A stretch of 64,000 bases of DNA, taken from NCBI GenBank assembly GCA_036678685.1, contig JAZIHH010000001.1, positions 124,001 through 188,000 on the forward strand. The letters are read 5' to 3'. This stretch comes from JAZIHH01 sp036678685. GTDB lineage: Bacteria; Bacillota; UBA4882; UBA10575. Position 1 is the first letter of the stretch, and each line of letters begins with the position of its first letter. The notes under the pieces were generated by a model. The model had not been told where the DNA came from and searched no databases. It was given only the letters and a program-made list of their open reading frames with translations. Positions 16,006 through 24,648 of the stretch are shown in pieces. Made by a program: the position numbers and the translations under genes.

Positions 16006-17244
16006 CTACCCCCGGCGGCGAATAATCGCATCGGTCATCCTGGCCACCCTGGCCATTTCTTTAACATTGTGCACCCGGATGATATCCGCGCCCTTGGTTA
16101 TTCCCACCGCCACAGTAGCCGCTGTTCCCTCCAGCCGGTCCGTCACCGGCAAATCAAGGGTGAGACCGATTACTGATTTACGGGACGTGCCCAACAAAAC
16201 CGGACGGCCCAATGCTCTTAATTCTTCGAAACGGGCCAGAATCTCAAGGTTATTTTCGTAGGTCTTGCCAAAACCAATCCCCGGATCAACGATTATTTTC
16301 TCCCGTGGCAAACCGGCTGCTTCCGCCAGCCTGATGCTCTGCCGCAGAAACTCCGTGATTTCCCCCATCAAATCCCCGTAAACCGCCCCTCTTTTATTAT
16401 GGACGACAATCACCGGGGCCTGAAAGCGGGCAACAACCGCCGCCATTTCCGGATCCCGCTGCAGTCCCCAAATATCATTTATCATATCGGCCCCGGCCTC
16501 CAAAGCCGCCCGCGCCACCGCCGCCTTGTATGTATCCACGGAAAGCGGCAGGGGGGAAAGCTTGGCCAATCTTTTGATCACCGGACAGATCCGTTTTATC
16601 TCTTCTTCGGCGGAGACCGCCTCGCCGCCGGACGGCGCCGGGCCCGTTGAAAAATAATTGCCGGCTGTTCCCGGCCGGGTCGATTCGCCCCCGATATCCA
16701 GGATATCGGCGCCTTCCTCCATAAATCTTTCCGCCTGCCGGAGGGCGGCGTCGACCGGGTCGGCCTCCTTGTGGAGACCGTCCTGGGAAAAGGAGTCCGG
16801 GGTAAGGTTGATAATCCCCATAATATAAGTTCGCCGGCCCCAGAGAAATTCCCGCCCCTTGACGGTCAGTGAAGCCGGCGGCCGGTTATAGGCCTCGAGC
16901 ACGGCTGCCAGTTCCTGGGCCAAATCCGGTAGACTGAACGGTTGCCGGGGAAGAATGGCCAACAAACGCCGGTATTGGGCTCTCGTGCCCATGATGATCG
17001 CCGGTCCCGGTTCACCCTGTAAACGGGCATGCTCCCAGCCTACCGCCACCTCCCCCCCCTTGGCTAGCATCTCCTGTTTAAGTATATTGGCGGCCTGGGG
17101 CGACAAACCGTCAACTTTTACCAAAAGAAATTCGCCTTTTTCTTTCATGATCTCTATGCCTTCGGGACTGACGTTAATCTTTTTAAACTCTTCGGCGAGT
17201 TCATCCTGGTTTAGCCCGGAAAGGACACGGGGGTTAAAACTCAC
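16006..17244 (-). CDS. folP: Dihydropteroate synthase with N-terminal extension
   Basis: The 412 residues are longer than the usual ~270-280. The C-terminal ~275 form the TIM-barrel synthase: 'MGIINLTPDSFSQDGL', 'GADILDIGGESTRPG', 'PLSVDTYKAAVARAALEAGADMINDIWG' and 'PGIGFGKTYENNLEIL'. It joins p-aminobenzoate to dihydropterin pyrophosphate. The first ~135 residues form an additional domain that many clostridial FolP proteins share; its role is unknown to me. The start is GTG at 17244, about 11 nt after GGGAGG. FolK follows directly. Confidence 0.93.
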   Translation of the reverse strand: MSFNPRVLSGLNQDELAEEFKKINVSPEGIEIMKEKGEFLLVKVDGLSPQAANILKQEMLAKGGEVAVGWEHARLQGEPGPAIIMGTRAQYRRLLAILPRQPFSLPDLAQELAAVLEAYNRPPASLTVKGREFLWGRRTYIMGIINLTPDSFSQDGLHKEADPVDAALRQAERFMEEGADILDIGGESTRPGTAGNYFSTGPAPSGGEAVSAEEEIKRICPVIKRLAKLSPLPLSVDTYKAAVARAALEAGADMINDIWGLQRDPEMAAVVARFQAPVIVVHNKRGAVYGDLMGEITEFLRQSIRLAEAAGLPREKIIVDPGIGFGKTYENNLEILARFEELRALGRPVLLGTSRKSVIGLTLDLPVTDRLEGTAATVAVGITKGADIIRVHNVKEMARVARMTDAIIRRRG

Positions 17245-17247
17245 GCC

Positions 17248-17343
17248 TCAGTTTCCTCCCATCGCAAAAATACTTTCCTTGTTTAAGCTTTCCCGGGTCG
17301 CCATCTTTTCCCTGGCCGCCCGGGTCAACAGATCCGGCGCCAT
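17248..17343 (-). CDS. Possible 31-residue leader peptide upstream of folP
   Basis: An ATG at 17343 opens a 31-codon frame that stops with TGA three bases before the folP GTG. It encodes an Ala/Arg/Glu/Lys-rich peptide ending 'FAMGGN'. There is no good Shine-Dalgarno before the ATG, and a TATAAT-like box lies only ~18 bp upstream. I do not recognise the peptide. It might couple translation to folP or be noise. Confidence 0.25.
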   Translation of the reverse strand: MAPDLLTRAAREKMATRESLNKESIFAMGGN

Positions 17344-17478
17344 TGCTCTTAATTATATAACATTATACCGTGCTTGACAGGAAAGATAAAGTTCTGCGGC
17401 CTTCTTGGTTTTCTTATGGTAAACATTTTGGTCCTCATCATGGCCGCATCTTCCACTGTTACGCCGCCTTTGTTGAAT

Positions 17479-18159
17479 TCAGGCCGGTTTTCCTACCGTC
17501 GGAAAATCCGGCGGCGTCTCGTGGGGGCGCCCATTCTCCCCTGCCAGGGCCAAACGGTACCCGGTTATTTCCAGCGCCAATAAAAGCGCTTTATTAATCG
17601 GGTAACGCGTTTGCCCCAGGGAGGGGTTGAGGAGGGGGATTCTTCTTGCATAGAAGGAATTAATTGGTACAGGCAAACCGTTCTCCACCAGCGCTTGAAG
17701 CCTCTCCCGCAGCCCGGGAGTGGTCTGCGTAAGCCGGCGGCAGAGGACTGGAACCAGCCGTCCGTATTTATCCTCCACTGCGGAAAAACCGAATAAACGG
17801 CATAACAACGGTCGCCAGGCATAGAACCGGCATCCCCCTTCCGGCTGCAGCAGGGCATCGTCATTAAGCAGGACACATGGCGCGTCCGGCGCCGCCCCGG
17901 CCGCCCTGGCCAGCCAGAATTCGGCCTTCCCCGTCTGCCAAAGATGAATGCTCAACGGTAACAATTCAAAGATTGAGACCTCGATGTTAACCGCGGGTGT
18001 CCGGCAACATTCCCGGCAAGAACCCAAGCAGTCCACTTTTCCCTCTCTTTTGAACCTGTCCGTTACCGAATCGATCTCCCGGTAAAGAGCCAGGAGGGCG
18101 TCCAAGCCTTCAAATAATAAGCCAGAGGTATTATTATCCGCTTGATTGATAATAAACAT
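17479..18159 (-). CDS. YkgJ-family cysteine cluster protein
   Basis: The 226-residue protein has the zinc/iron-type cysteine cluster of the YkgJ (CxxCxxCC) family: 'CLGSCRECC' near residue 45-53, then 'CRFYAWRPLLCRLFG' near 125-140, where a Cys-x(n)-RP-x-x-C motif is typical. The biochemical role of the family is not established; metal binding is inferred from the cysteines. The ATG at 18159 follows GGAAGGTG. Its 3' end is 136 bp from the folP leader region. No partner gene is evident. Confidence 0.8.
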   Translation of the reverse strand: MFIINQADNNTSGLLFEGLDALLALYREIDSVTDRFKREGKVDCLGSCRECCRTPAVNIEVSIFELLPLSIHLWQTGKAEFWLARAAGAAPDAPCVLLNDDALLQPEGGCRFYAWRPLLCRLFGFSAVEDKYGRLVPVLCRRLTQTTPGLRERLQALVENGLPVPINSFYARRIPLLNPSLGQTRYPINKALLLALEITGYRLALAGENGRPHETPPDFPTVGKPA

Positions 18160-18220
18160 GGTGTCACCTTCCGGTCATAATTATACCGGGGGCGGATATA
18201 GAAAAACAAGAACCTGAAAG

Positions 18221-18248
18221 CAAAAAAACCGGCGGCTCCGCCGGCTTA
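18221..18248 (-). terminator. Minus-strand terminator between ykgJ and the 384-residue secreted protein gene
   Basis: Stem CCGGCGG/CCGCCGG followed on the minus strand by seven T. The only gene reading toward it on that strand is the sigF operon, 1.3 kb away beyond an opposing gene. It may end long antisense read-through and protect the ykgJ promoter. Confidence 0.55.
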
Positions 18249-18330
18249 TGTTTAGTTTGGTTTAATTCAGTAACGATTTTACCAGAAACTTTTTAATTCA
18301 TGACACGTATAGACAAAAGGGGGGATCACT

Positions 18331-19485
18331 ATGAAAAGCGGTAAAATAATAGTGCTCAGTTGTCTTGCTCTTTTTCTTTTGTTATTCTTATTAACTACTG
18401 TTACGCCGGCAACCGGCAATTTACCTGAGGAAAACCCGGTGGCCGCCGAACTGAAAGTAAGGGTGAATCTCCTGGAAAAAGCTCTAAGGCCGCGGGATCC
18501 GGCGGCAACGGCCAAAGCATGGGCGGAGGGAGTAAAAGCCAGAAACGGCGCTTGGCAATACGCTCTCCTTGCCCCGGAGTTAAAAGCGGAGTATTACGAA
18601 AAGTTGGCGGCGATGAACTGGTCGACCGGAACGTCAAGCCCATGGGTGGAAAAGTATGAAGTAACCGAGAGGTACAGGGTGAATGACGAACTCTACCGGT
18701 ATGAGGTGAAATTCACCTATAAGGATTCAACCGCATCCACCTTTACCACGAAAGATTATATTACTGTACGCCGTTACGAGGATGCCTGGTTGATCGCGAA
18801 GGTCGAAAAGATGGAGGCGGAGGGTAAAATCACTAAATCGCCGGACGGGGAAACGGAGCAGACGATCATCTTGCTTGCCAATGAAAGCGCGGACTGGGGC
18901 GGCTATGACCGGGTGAATGTAGTTATCGGCAACGAAACAAAAATCTATAAAGGCCATACCGATCAGGAGTTGACCGTTGATGACCTGCAGGAGGGCGACA
19001 GGGTGGAGGTAGCCTTCACCGACGAGCCCAGGCTTATGATCTATCCGGTAACCGCCAAAGCAGAAACCATCCGTAAGATGGAGCCGGGAAATGGAGACCT
19101 GGTTTATGAAAACACCCAATACAAACTAGCCTTTTCCTTGCCCGGGACCTGGGAGGGTTACCGGGTGGTAACGGAAGAATGGGAAGGCCGGACCCCGGAC
19201 GGAGAGATTGTCGAAACCGGGCCGGTTATTAAGATCAGGCATCCGGGATGGACGGTCGAGAACCCGCGGCAGGATATTCCGATCCTGGTCTTTACGCTTC
19301 GGCAATGGGAAATGATACAAAAGGAAAAGTTTAATATTAGCGCCGCGCCCATCGGCCCAAAGGAACTCGGGCGGAATAAGCAATATGTTTTTGCCCTGCC
19401 GGCCCGGTATAACTATGCTTTTCCTCCCGGTTACGAGGAAGTGGAGGAGATATTGACGGACAACCCGCTCCTGCCGCTTTTTTAA
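18331..19485 (+). CDS. Secreted or membrane-anchored protein of unknown function (384 residues)
   Basis: I do not recognise the family. Residues ~5-25 form a signal peptide or anchor with basic residues ahead of a Leu/Phe core and 'ATG' near a possible cleavage site. Residues ~40-160 look like an NTF2/DUF-type accessory domain ('AKAWAEGVKARNGAWQYALL', 'YEVKFTYKDSTAST'). Residues ~175-235 resemble a small beta domain ('TIILLANES', 'RVEVAFTDEP'). Residues ~255-380 resemble a lipoprotein-type C-terminal domain ('YKLAFSLPGTWEGYRVV'). The ATG follows AGGGGGGATCACT. It is convergent with sigF. Expected location is the cell envelope of a Gram-positive-type cell. Confidence 0.7.
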   Translation: MKSGKIIVLSCLALFLLLFLLTTVTPATGNLPEENPVAAELKVRVNLLEKALRPRDPAATAKAWAEGVKARNGAWQYALLAPELKAEYYEKLAAMNWSTGTSSPWVEKYEVTERYRVNDELYRYEVKFTYKDSTASTFTTKDYITVRRYEDAWLIAKVEKMEAEGKITKSPDGETEQTIILLANESADWGGYDRVNVVIGNETKIYKGHTDQELTVDDLQEGDRVEVAFTDEPRLMIYPVTAKAETIRKMEPGNGDLVYENTQYKLAFSLPGTWEGYRVVTEEWEGRTPDGEIVETGPVIKIRHPGWTVENPRQDIPILVFTLRQWEMIQKEKFNISAAPIGPKELGRNKQYVFALPARYNYAFPPGYEEVEEILTDNPLLPLF

Positions 19486-19545
19486 CCGCCGGGCCCCTCT
19501 TGCCAGAAAGTACCCGGGAAGTACCGGGCGCGCGCTTTTGGCCGG

Positions 19546-20307
19546 TCATCCGTCTTCCCGTAACATCGACCGCAGGGTTTTAAGGGCCATTTTCTCCAAA
19601 CGGCTGACATGAACCTGGGAGACTCCGATTTCCCTGGCAATCTCTTCCTGGGTTTTTTCGCGGAAAAAACGCGCTTCCACGATTAATTTTAAGCGCGGCT
19701 CCAAGCGGGCCAACGCTTCCCGCAGGGAAAACTCGTCCATCCATTTTTCTTCCGGTTCTTCACCGACACGGTCCGCCAGGGTGAGCGGGACTCCGTCCTC
19801 CTCAAGGACGACTTCCTGAAGGGAAGAGACGGGCCTGGCGATTTCCAGGGCGGCGGCAATTTCCTCCCGGCTAAGTTTTGTCTCGTTTTCCAGTTCGGAG
19901 ATGGTCGGTTCTTTTCCGTAACGGGCAAAAAACTCCCGGCGCGCCTTATATATCCGGAGGGCACGGTCTTTTAAACCCCTGTCGGCTTTGATCACGCCGT
20001 CTTCCCGGAGATATTGTTTTACCTCTCCCATGATGGCCGGCACCGCATAAGTGGAAAACTTTACTTTTTTCGCAAGATCGAAGCGTTCGATGGCCTTCAG
20101 CAGACCCAGGGAACCAATTTGCAACAAATCGTCAAATTCCACTCCCCGGCCGGTGAAACGCGCCACGATACTCCGTACCAGGCGAAAATTATGTTGCAAC
20201 AGTTTCTCCTTGGCCCCCTGATCTCCCCCCTGGGCCAGAGCAATCAGGGACCGGGTCTCTTCATCGGACAAGAGACGGGCTCCGGCATCAATCCCCGGGT
20301 TTGTCAT
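19546..20307 (-). CDS. sigF: RNA polymerase sporulation sigma factor SigF
   Basis: The 253-residue sigma-70 factor is of the SigF/SigG type, the first forespore-specific sigma. Region 2 ('HNFRLVRSIVARFTGRGVEFDDLLQIGSLGLLKAIERFD'-type core) and region 4 with its helix-turn-helix ('QEEIAREIGVSQVHVSRLEK') are complete. The ATG at 20307 lies within the end of spoIIAB (20-bp overlap), so expression is translationally coupled. Its position after spoIIAA-spoIIAB distinguishes it from SigG. Confidence 0.96.
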   Translation of the reverse strand: MTNPGIDAGARLLSDEETRSLIALAQGGDQGAKEKLLQHNFRLVRSIVARFTGRGVEFDDLLQIGSLGLLKAIERFDLAKKVKFSTYAVPAIMGEVKQYLREDGVIKADRGLKDRALRIYKARREFFARYGKEPTISELENETKLSREEIAAALEIARPVSSLQEVVLEEDGVPLTLADRVGEEPEEKWMDEFSLREALARLEPRLKLIVEARFFREKTQEEIAREIGVSQVHVSRLEKMALKTLRSMLREDG

Positions 20308-20731
20308 GGTCTTTACCCCGTTCCGGGTTTTTTTTCATCACCACCCGGGTCCCTTTTCCCGGTTCCGACTCAATCGTCATCTCGTCCATAAATGATTCCA
20401 TAAAAACAAGCCCTAATCCCATCCGCTCCGGATCCGTGGAATAAGCGGGCGTCCTCGCCAAAGCAAGGTCGTCAATGCCGCAGCCGTAATCAATCACCAC
20501 GATCTCCAGAGTTCCGTCTTTGATCGCCAGTTCCAAGCGGATTTCTCCGGTGGTGTCACGGTAGCCGTGAATAACACAGTTGGATACAGCTTCGGAAACC
20601 GCCACCCTTATCTCCTCCAACTCGCTAAGGGTAAAATCCAACTGGGCGGCAAAAGAAGCAACAATCACCCGTGAAAGACTGATATTCTCCGGTAAACTGG
20701 GAAATTCAACCCGTAAATAATTGGTTTTCAT
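20288..20731 (-). CDS. spoIIAB: Anti-sigma F factor SpoIIAB
   Basis: The 147-residue protein is a GHKL-family kinase that binds SigF and phosphorylates SpoIIAA. It has the N box 'EIRVAVSEAVSNCVIHGY', the G1 box 'VIDYGCGIDD' and the G2 area 'ERMGLGLVFMESFMD' and 'GKGTRVVM'. The ATG at 20731 (MKTNYLRVEFPS) is chosen by family alignment; an upstream frame extension to 20785 overlaps spoIIAA and lacks the family's start. Function: holds SigF inactive until septation. Confidence 0.95.
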   Translation of the reverse strand: MKTNYLRVEFPSLPENISLSRVIVASFAAQLDFTLSELEEIRVAVSEAVSNCVIHGYRDTTGEIRLELAIKDGTLEIVVIDYGCGIDDLALARTPAYSTDPERMGLGLVFMESFMDEMTIESEPGKGTRVVMKKNPERGKDHDKPGD

Positions 20732-20748
20732 CTTTTCGGCAGGCCTCC

Positions 20749-21087
20749 TCAAAGTGTGTTGAGGGCGTCCTGGGCTGTAGGACAAATGGTCATGATTTTT
20801 AACAAACCGGACAAGGCAAACAACTTTTCCAAATGCGGCGGGACATTGACGGCGATCATTTTTCCGCCCCGTTGCGAAATGCTCTTAAAACGCCCGAGAA
20901 TGACACCCAAACCGGAACTGTCGATAAAAGATGTCTCGCCCAGATCCAGGATGAGGTGACGAAAACTTTCAAAGTGTTTCAATTCTTCTTCTATTTTGTC
21001 GCGGAAAACAGGTGAAGTGGATAAATCCAATTCGCCGCTGACCTTGACTACCAAAGCGCTGCCGGCCCGGGTCACCTCAATATTCAA
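20749..21087 (-). CDS. spoIIAA: Anti-sigma F factor antagonist SpoIIAA
   Basis: The 112-residue STAS-domain protein displaces SigF from SpoIIAB when unphosphorylated. 'VKVSGELDLSTSPVFRDKI' and 'LILDLGETSFIDSSGLGVILGR' are the STAS core, with the conserved phosphorylatable serine in 'DSSGLG'. The start is TTG at 21087 after AAGGGGGAAG; the longer open frame to 21156 would add a non-homologous basic leader. It heads the three-gene sporulation operon, 260 bp after dacF. Confidence 0.94.
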   Translation of the reverse strand: MNIEVTRAGSALVVKVSGELDLSTSPVFRDKIEEELKHFESFRHLILDLGETSFIDSSGLGVILGRFKSISQRGGKMIAVNVPPHLEKLFALSGLLKIMTICPTAQDALNTL

Positions 21088-21346
21088 CCAACTTCCCCCT
21101 TCACTTGCATCTTTTGGAATTAGTTTTCGGCATTTTTTCTTTTTCTCCTGCCCCAAAAGGCCGGGACAAAAGAAAAAATATCCATGCCCCTTGGCTGTTC
21201 TTCATCTTCTGGAAGAGGTTGAAAGGTATAGAAAATATAAAACCGGCCCCGGGCCGGAAAGTAAATTTCATCTGCACAACAGAGAAAACCCGCCGGCGAA
21301 CCGGTCGCACAGGCGGGCGGAGAGGTTCGGCCGGAAAGGTCGCGTT

Positions 21347-22516
21347 TCAGCCGGAAGCACTTAAAAAACTGGTGAAGAAATCTTTGGCTACCTGTAATAG
21401 AAAGCGGAAAAACCCTACTTCCTTAACAGCGGCGTCGGCGACCAACTCTTGGCGGATTTTCACTTCGCCACCCATTTTTACCAGTATTTCCCCCACAGGT
21501 TGGCCCTGGGCGATTGGCGCCTTGCTATTTGACGGCAGGATGACTTCCACTTCCGACTGCTCTTGTTCCTCCCTTTTGACGACCAGCGTCAAATCTTCCG
21601 GCACCATCACGTCCACCTCCCGGAGCTCGCCCTTGATTACCCGTATTTTCCCTACAACATCCCCCCTCTTGGCGATCGCCAGGGATTTAAACCGGCTGAA
21701 CCCGTAATTGAAAAGTTTGGTGACTTCGTTATTGCGCATGGCGGAGGTTTTAGCCTTTAAGACCACGGCAATCAAACGGATGTTGCTTCTTTGCGCTGTT
21801 CCCACCAGACCAAAACCGGCTTCTTCGGTATATCCCGTCTTTAGTCCGTCACACCCCTCATAGAAGCGTACCAGTGTATTGGTGTTGCGTAAAAAAGACT
21901 CGCCACCGCGCAGGCTGTCAATCCAGGTCCCCGTCCACTGGAGAACAGCGGGATATTTGAGCAGTTCCCGCGCTAAAACCGCCATATCATAAGCGCTGGT
22001 AATATTCCCCTCCCCCGTGTCCGGGCTGAGACCGGTGGCATTGACATACCGGGTATTCTTTAACCCTAAAGCAGCGGCCCGCTCATTCATCAATTCAACA
22101 AAAGCCTCATGGGAACCGGCCACGTGTTCGGCCAGGGCATAACTGGCGTCATTGGCGGAAACAATACCGACCGCCTTCATTAAATCAGCCACCGTCATCT
22201 CTTCCCCCGGCTCCAGCCAGATCTGGGAACCGCCCATTCGTGCCGCCTCGGGAGTGGTCACCACCACGTCCGTAAGTTTTATTTCCCCGGCCGCCACAGC
22301 CTCCATTACCAACAACATCACCATCATCTTGGTGATACTGGCCGGAGGCAGCGGCAAGTGGGGATTTTTGGCGACCAAAATCTCCCCGGTGGAATATTCC
22401 ATCAAAACGGCGGCTTCCGATTGTATATCAAAAGGAGCGGTCTCCGCCGCCCCGGCGGGACCAACACTACTCAGCAACAGCGTGCATACCAACAATTTTA
22501 TCAGCAACGGGCGCAT
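21347..22516 (-). CDS. dacF: D-alanyl-D-alanine carboxypeptidase (DacF-type)
   Basis: The 389-residue penicillin-binding protein has a signal peptide ('PLLIKLLVCTLLLSSVGPAGA'-like, about residues 3-22). The serine active-site motifs are SxxK ('PPASITKMM'), SxN ('VSANDASYA') and KTG ('DGLKTGYTEEAG'). A C-terminal PBP5-type domain and amphipathic anchor follow. It trims peptidoglycan side chains, and in Bacillus dacF precedes spoIIAA as it does here. The ATG at 22516 follows GAGGAGG; the upstream TTG (22534) overlaps that site. It is the likely first gene of the dacF-sigF unit. Confidence 0.94.
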   Translation of the reverse strand: MRPLLIKLLVCTLLLSSVGPAGAAETAPFDIQSEAAVLMEYSTGEILVAKNPHLPLPPASITKMMVMLLVMEAVAAGEIKLTDVVVTTPEAARMGGSQIWLEPGEEMTVADLMKAVGIVSANDASYALAEHVAGSHEAFVELMNERAAALGLKNTRYVNATGLSPDTGEGNITSAYDMAVLARELLKYPAVLQWTGTWIDSLRGGESFLRNTNTLVRFYEGCDGLKTGYTEEAGFGLVGTAQRSNIRLIAVVLKAKTSAMRNNEVTKLFNYGFSRFKSLAIAKRGDVVGKIRVIKGELREVDVMVPEDLTLVVKREEQEQSEVEVILPSNSKAPIAQGQPVGEILVKMGGEVKIRQELVADAAVKEVGFFRFLLQVAKDFFTSFLSASG

Positions 22517-22763
22517 CAAATTTTTCCTCCTCAACAGCTCTTCTTGGAAAAAGTTTGTGCAGAAAAGTCCTGCTTTATTCCCTGCTTTATTTATTTGGAG
22601 CGAACGTTACCCCGCCCGTGCCCCGTGACGGCAAAACACTTATTTAAGACAAGCCAAAAAAGGAGGTCTTTCTCTTTTCGCGAATACAAACATTCAAAGC
22701 GTTAAATTAGACGCGGGTTTGTTTATGAATATTTTTGTTAATAATTAAGAAGGAGCGAAGACC

Positions 22764-23564
22764 ATGAAAGATATCCAAAACTATCCCGACACCCGCGGAA
22801 TTGAGATCCAACGGGTGGGAGTCAAAAAATTTCATCTGCCGGTACTTATTGCCACCCAGAGCGGTTCTTTCCAACAGGTGCTGGGGGAGATTACCGCTTC
22901 CGCCAGCCTTCCCCAAGAATTCAAAGGCACGCATATGAGCCGTTTCATAGAAATACTGGCCGAATGGGGCCAAAAACCCATCTCCGGCCGGGAACTGAAA
23001 TTGATGCTCAAAGAAATCTGCCGGCGCCTGTCGGCCTCTTCTGCGGAGATCACCCTTGCTTTCCGTTATTTTCTGCCGGTTACGGCACCGGTCAGCAAAG
23101 CCACCTCTTTGCTGGATTATTCCTGCGAATTCTACGGCCGGCTAACCGCCGACGGTTATGACTACCGGATGGGAGTGGAGATTCCCGTCCTTTCCCTCTG
23201 TCCCTGCAGTAAAGCCATTGCCGACTACGGCGCTCATAACCAGCGGACAGTAATCCGGGCCTGGATCCGCTGTCGTAGCGGCCGCTATCTCTGGCTCGAG
23301 GAACTCATCTCCCTCCTGCACAACCAGGGAAGTTCAAGGGTTTATCCTTTATTGAAGCGGGAAGACGAGAAGTTCGTCACCGAAGAGGCCTATACTCACC
23401 CCAAGTTCGTCGAAGACATTTTGCGCGACTGCATCCTGGTCCTGCGCGGGGTGGAACACCTTACTTGGTTTCGCCTGGAGATTGAGAGTTTTGAATCCAT
23501 TCATAACCATAGTGCCTTTGCCCAGCATGAAGAGGCCCTGCCGGGTGCAACCGCCCGTCTGTAA
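22764..23564 (+). CDS. folE2: GTP cyclohydrolase IB (FolE2)
   Basis: The 266-residue enzyme makes dihydroneopterin triphosphate from GTP, the first step of folate and queuosine-type pathways. The conserved blocks 'VTAPVSKATSLLDY' and 'PVLSLCPCSKAIADYGAHNQR' (active-site Cys, metal-binding His/Cys) are present. FolE2 is the type that does not need zinc as classical FolE does. The ATG follows AAGGAG. It is divergent from dacF and convergent with thiL (6 bp between stops). Together with folK/folP it supplies the pterin branch. Confidence 0.93.
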   Translation: MKDIQNYPDTRGIEIQRVGVKKFHLPVLIATQSGSFQQVLGEITASASLPQEFKGTHMSRFIEILAEWGQKPISGRELKLMLKEICRRLSASSAEITLAFRYFLPVTAPVSKATSLLDYSCEFYGRLTADGYDYRMGVEIPVLSLCPCSKAIADYGAHNQRTVIRAWIRCRSGRYLWLEELISLLHNQGSSRVYPLLKREDEKFVTEEAYTHPKFVEDILRDCILVLRGVEHLTWFRLEIESFESIHNHSAFAQHEEALPGATARL

Positions 23565-23570
23565 TCTAAT

Positions 23571-24572
23571 CTAAAAATGTTCGAACCCTTTTCCTGTAAG
23601 CGGAGCCGTCTTACCCCTCCGCTCGAGCCAGAGTCCTTTTTGAGGGAGGATTTCGCCGACGACCGAAAAAGTTACACCGGCCCCGGCCAATCTTTGCTTT
23701 ACCCCGGCCACCCTCTCCTCCGCCAGGGTCACCAGGAGTTCATAATCCTCACCGCCGTAAAGGGCCCATTCCAGATAATCCTTGTTCAAAGCGGCGGCCG
23801 CCGCTTTGGTCCGGTCGTCGACAGGCAGCCGGTCGCCGTAAATCAAGACTCCCACCCCGCTGGCGGCGGCAAGATGTCCGGCGTCACCGGCCAAGCCGTC
23901 GCTGAGATCAATCATCGCCGACGGGTTTCCGGCCGCCACCAAGAGGCCCGCTTCCCGCACCCGCGGCGCCAGCCGTAAATGAGCGTCCACCAAGTCTTTT
24001 ACCACTTCCGCCGGTATCCGGCTCTTTACTTCCTCCCCCGCCAGCAGCAAGGCCAGACCGGCGGCGGAAGCGCCCAACCGCCCGGTGACGGCCAATTTCT
24101 CCCCGGGCTTGGCCCCGCTTCTTCGCACCGCTCTTTCCCGGGCTTCACCGAGCACTGTTACATTAAGCACCAGGAACGGCGCGCGTACCGTGTCGCCGCC
24201 GACAATGGTTACCTGATATTCGTCGGCCAAAGCATACAAACCTTCATAAACTTCTTCCACATAAGCCAGGGAACAATCGGCCGGCCATCCTACAGAGACC
24301 AAAGCCTGGCGCGGTATCCCGCCCATGGCGGCAATATCGCTGAAATTAACGGCCATCGCTTTATAACCCAGGGCCGCAGGAGGGGTTTTGTCCCGGAGAA
24401 AATGTATTCCCTCGACCAGCATATCGGTGCAAACCAAAAAGGAGCCGTTCCCTGGAACCCGGATCACCGCCGCGTCGTCGCCAATCCCCACGGGCACCGC
24501 TTCGTCGCATCTTTTCCTCCGGCCGGTCAGATGCTCGATCAGGCCGAATTCCCCCAAACTCTTTAAATCCAA
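23571..24572 (-). CDS. thiL: Thiamine-monophosphate kinase
   Basis: The 333-residue PurM-fold kinase phosphorylates thiamine phosphate to the diphosphate coenzyme. 'VGIGDDAAVI', 'CTDMLVEGIHF', 'GGDTVRAPFLVLN', 'MIDLSDGLAGDAGHLA' and 'GGEDYELLVTL' are the metal- and ATP-binding signatures. Normal length. The ORF stops in TAG, six bases from the folE2 stop. The next minus-strand gene upstream is hisF, 76 bp away. Confidence 0.95.
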   Translation of the reverse strand: MDLKSLGEFGLIEHLTGRRKRCDEAVPVGIGDDAAVIRVPGNGSFLVCTDMLVEGIHFLRDKTPPAALGYKAMAVNFSDIAAMGGIPRQALVSVGWPADCSLAYVEEVYEGLYALADEYQVTIVGGDTVRAPFLVLNVTVLGEARERAVRRSGAKPGEKLAVTGRLGASAAGLALLLAGEEVKSRIPAEVVKDLVDAHLRLAPRVREAGLLVAAGNPSAMIDLSDGLAGDAGHLAAASGVGVLIYGDRLPVDDRTKAAAAALNKDYLEWALYGGEDYELLVTLAEERVAGVKQRLAGAGVTFSVVGEILPQKGLWLERRGKTAPLTGKGFEHF

Positions 24573-24648
24573 GCCGCTTCCTCCTCCCGGGCCAAGAAGG
24601 GAGTTGGCCCCCTCGTAACACCGTCCCCTCCCGGAGATAAGAATGGAA

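Noticed and set aside
19546..20307. Assigning the sigma factor as SigG
   Set aside because: The gene order spoIIAA-spoIIAB-sigma and the overlapping start are specific to sigF.
22535..22763. THF riboswitch or Zur box ahead of folE2
   Set aside because: I could not find the conserved THF aptamer blocks or a convincing zinc-repressor palindrome in the gap.
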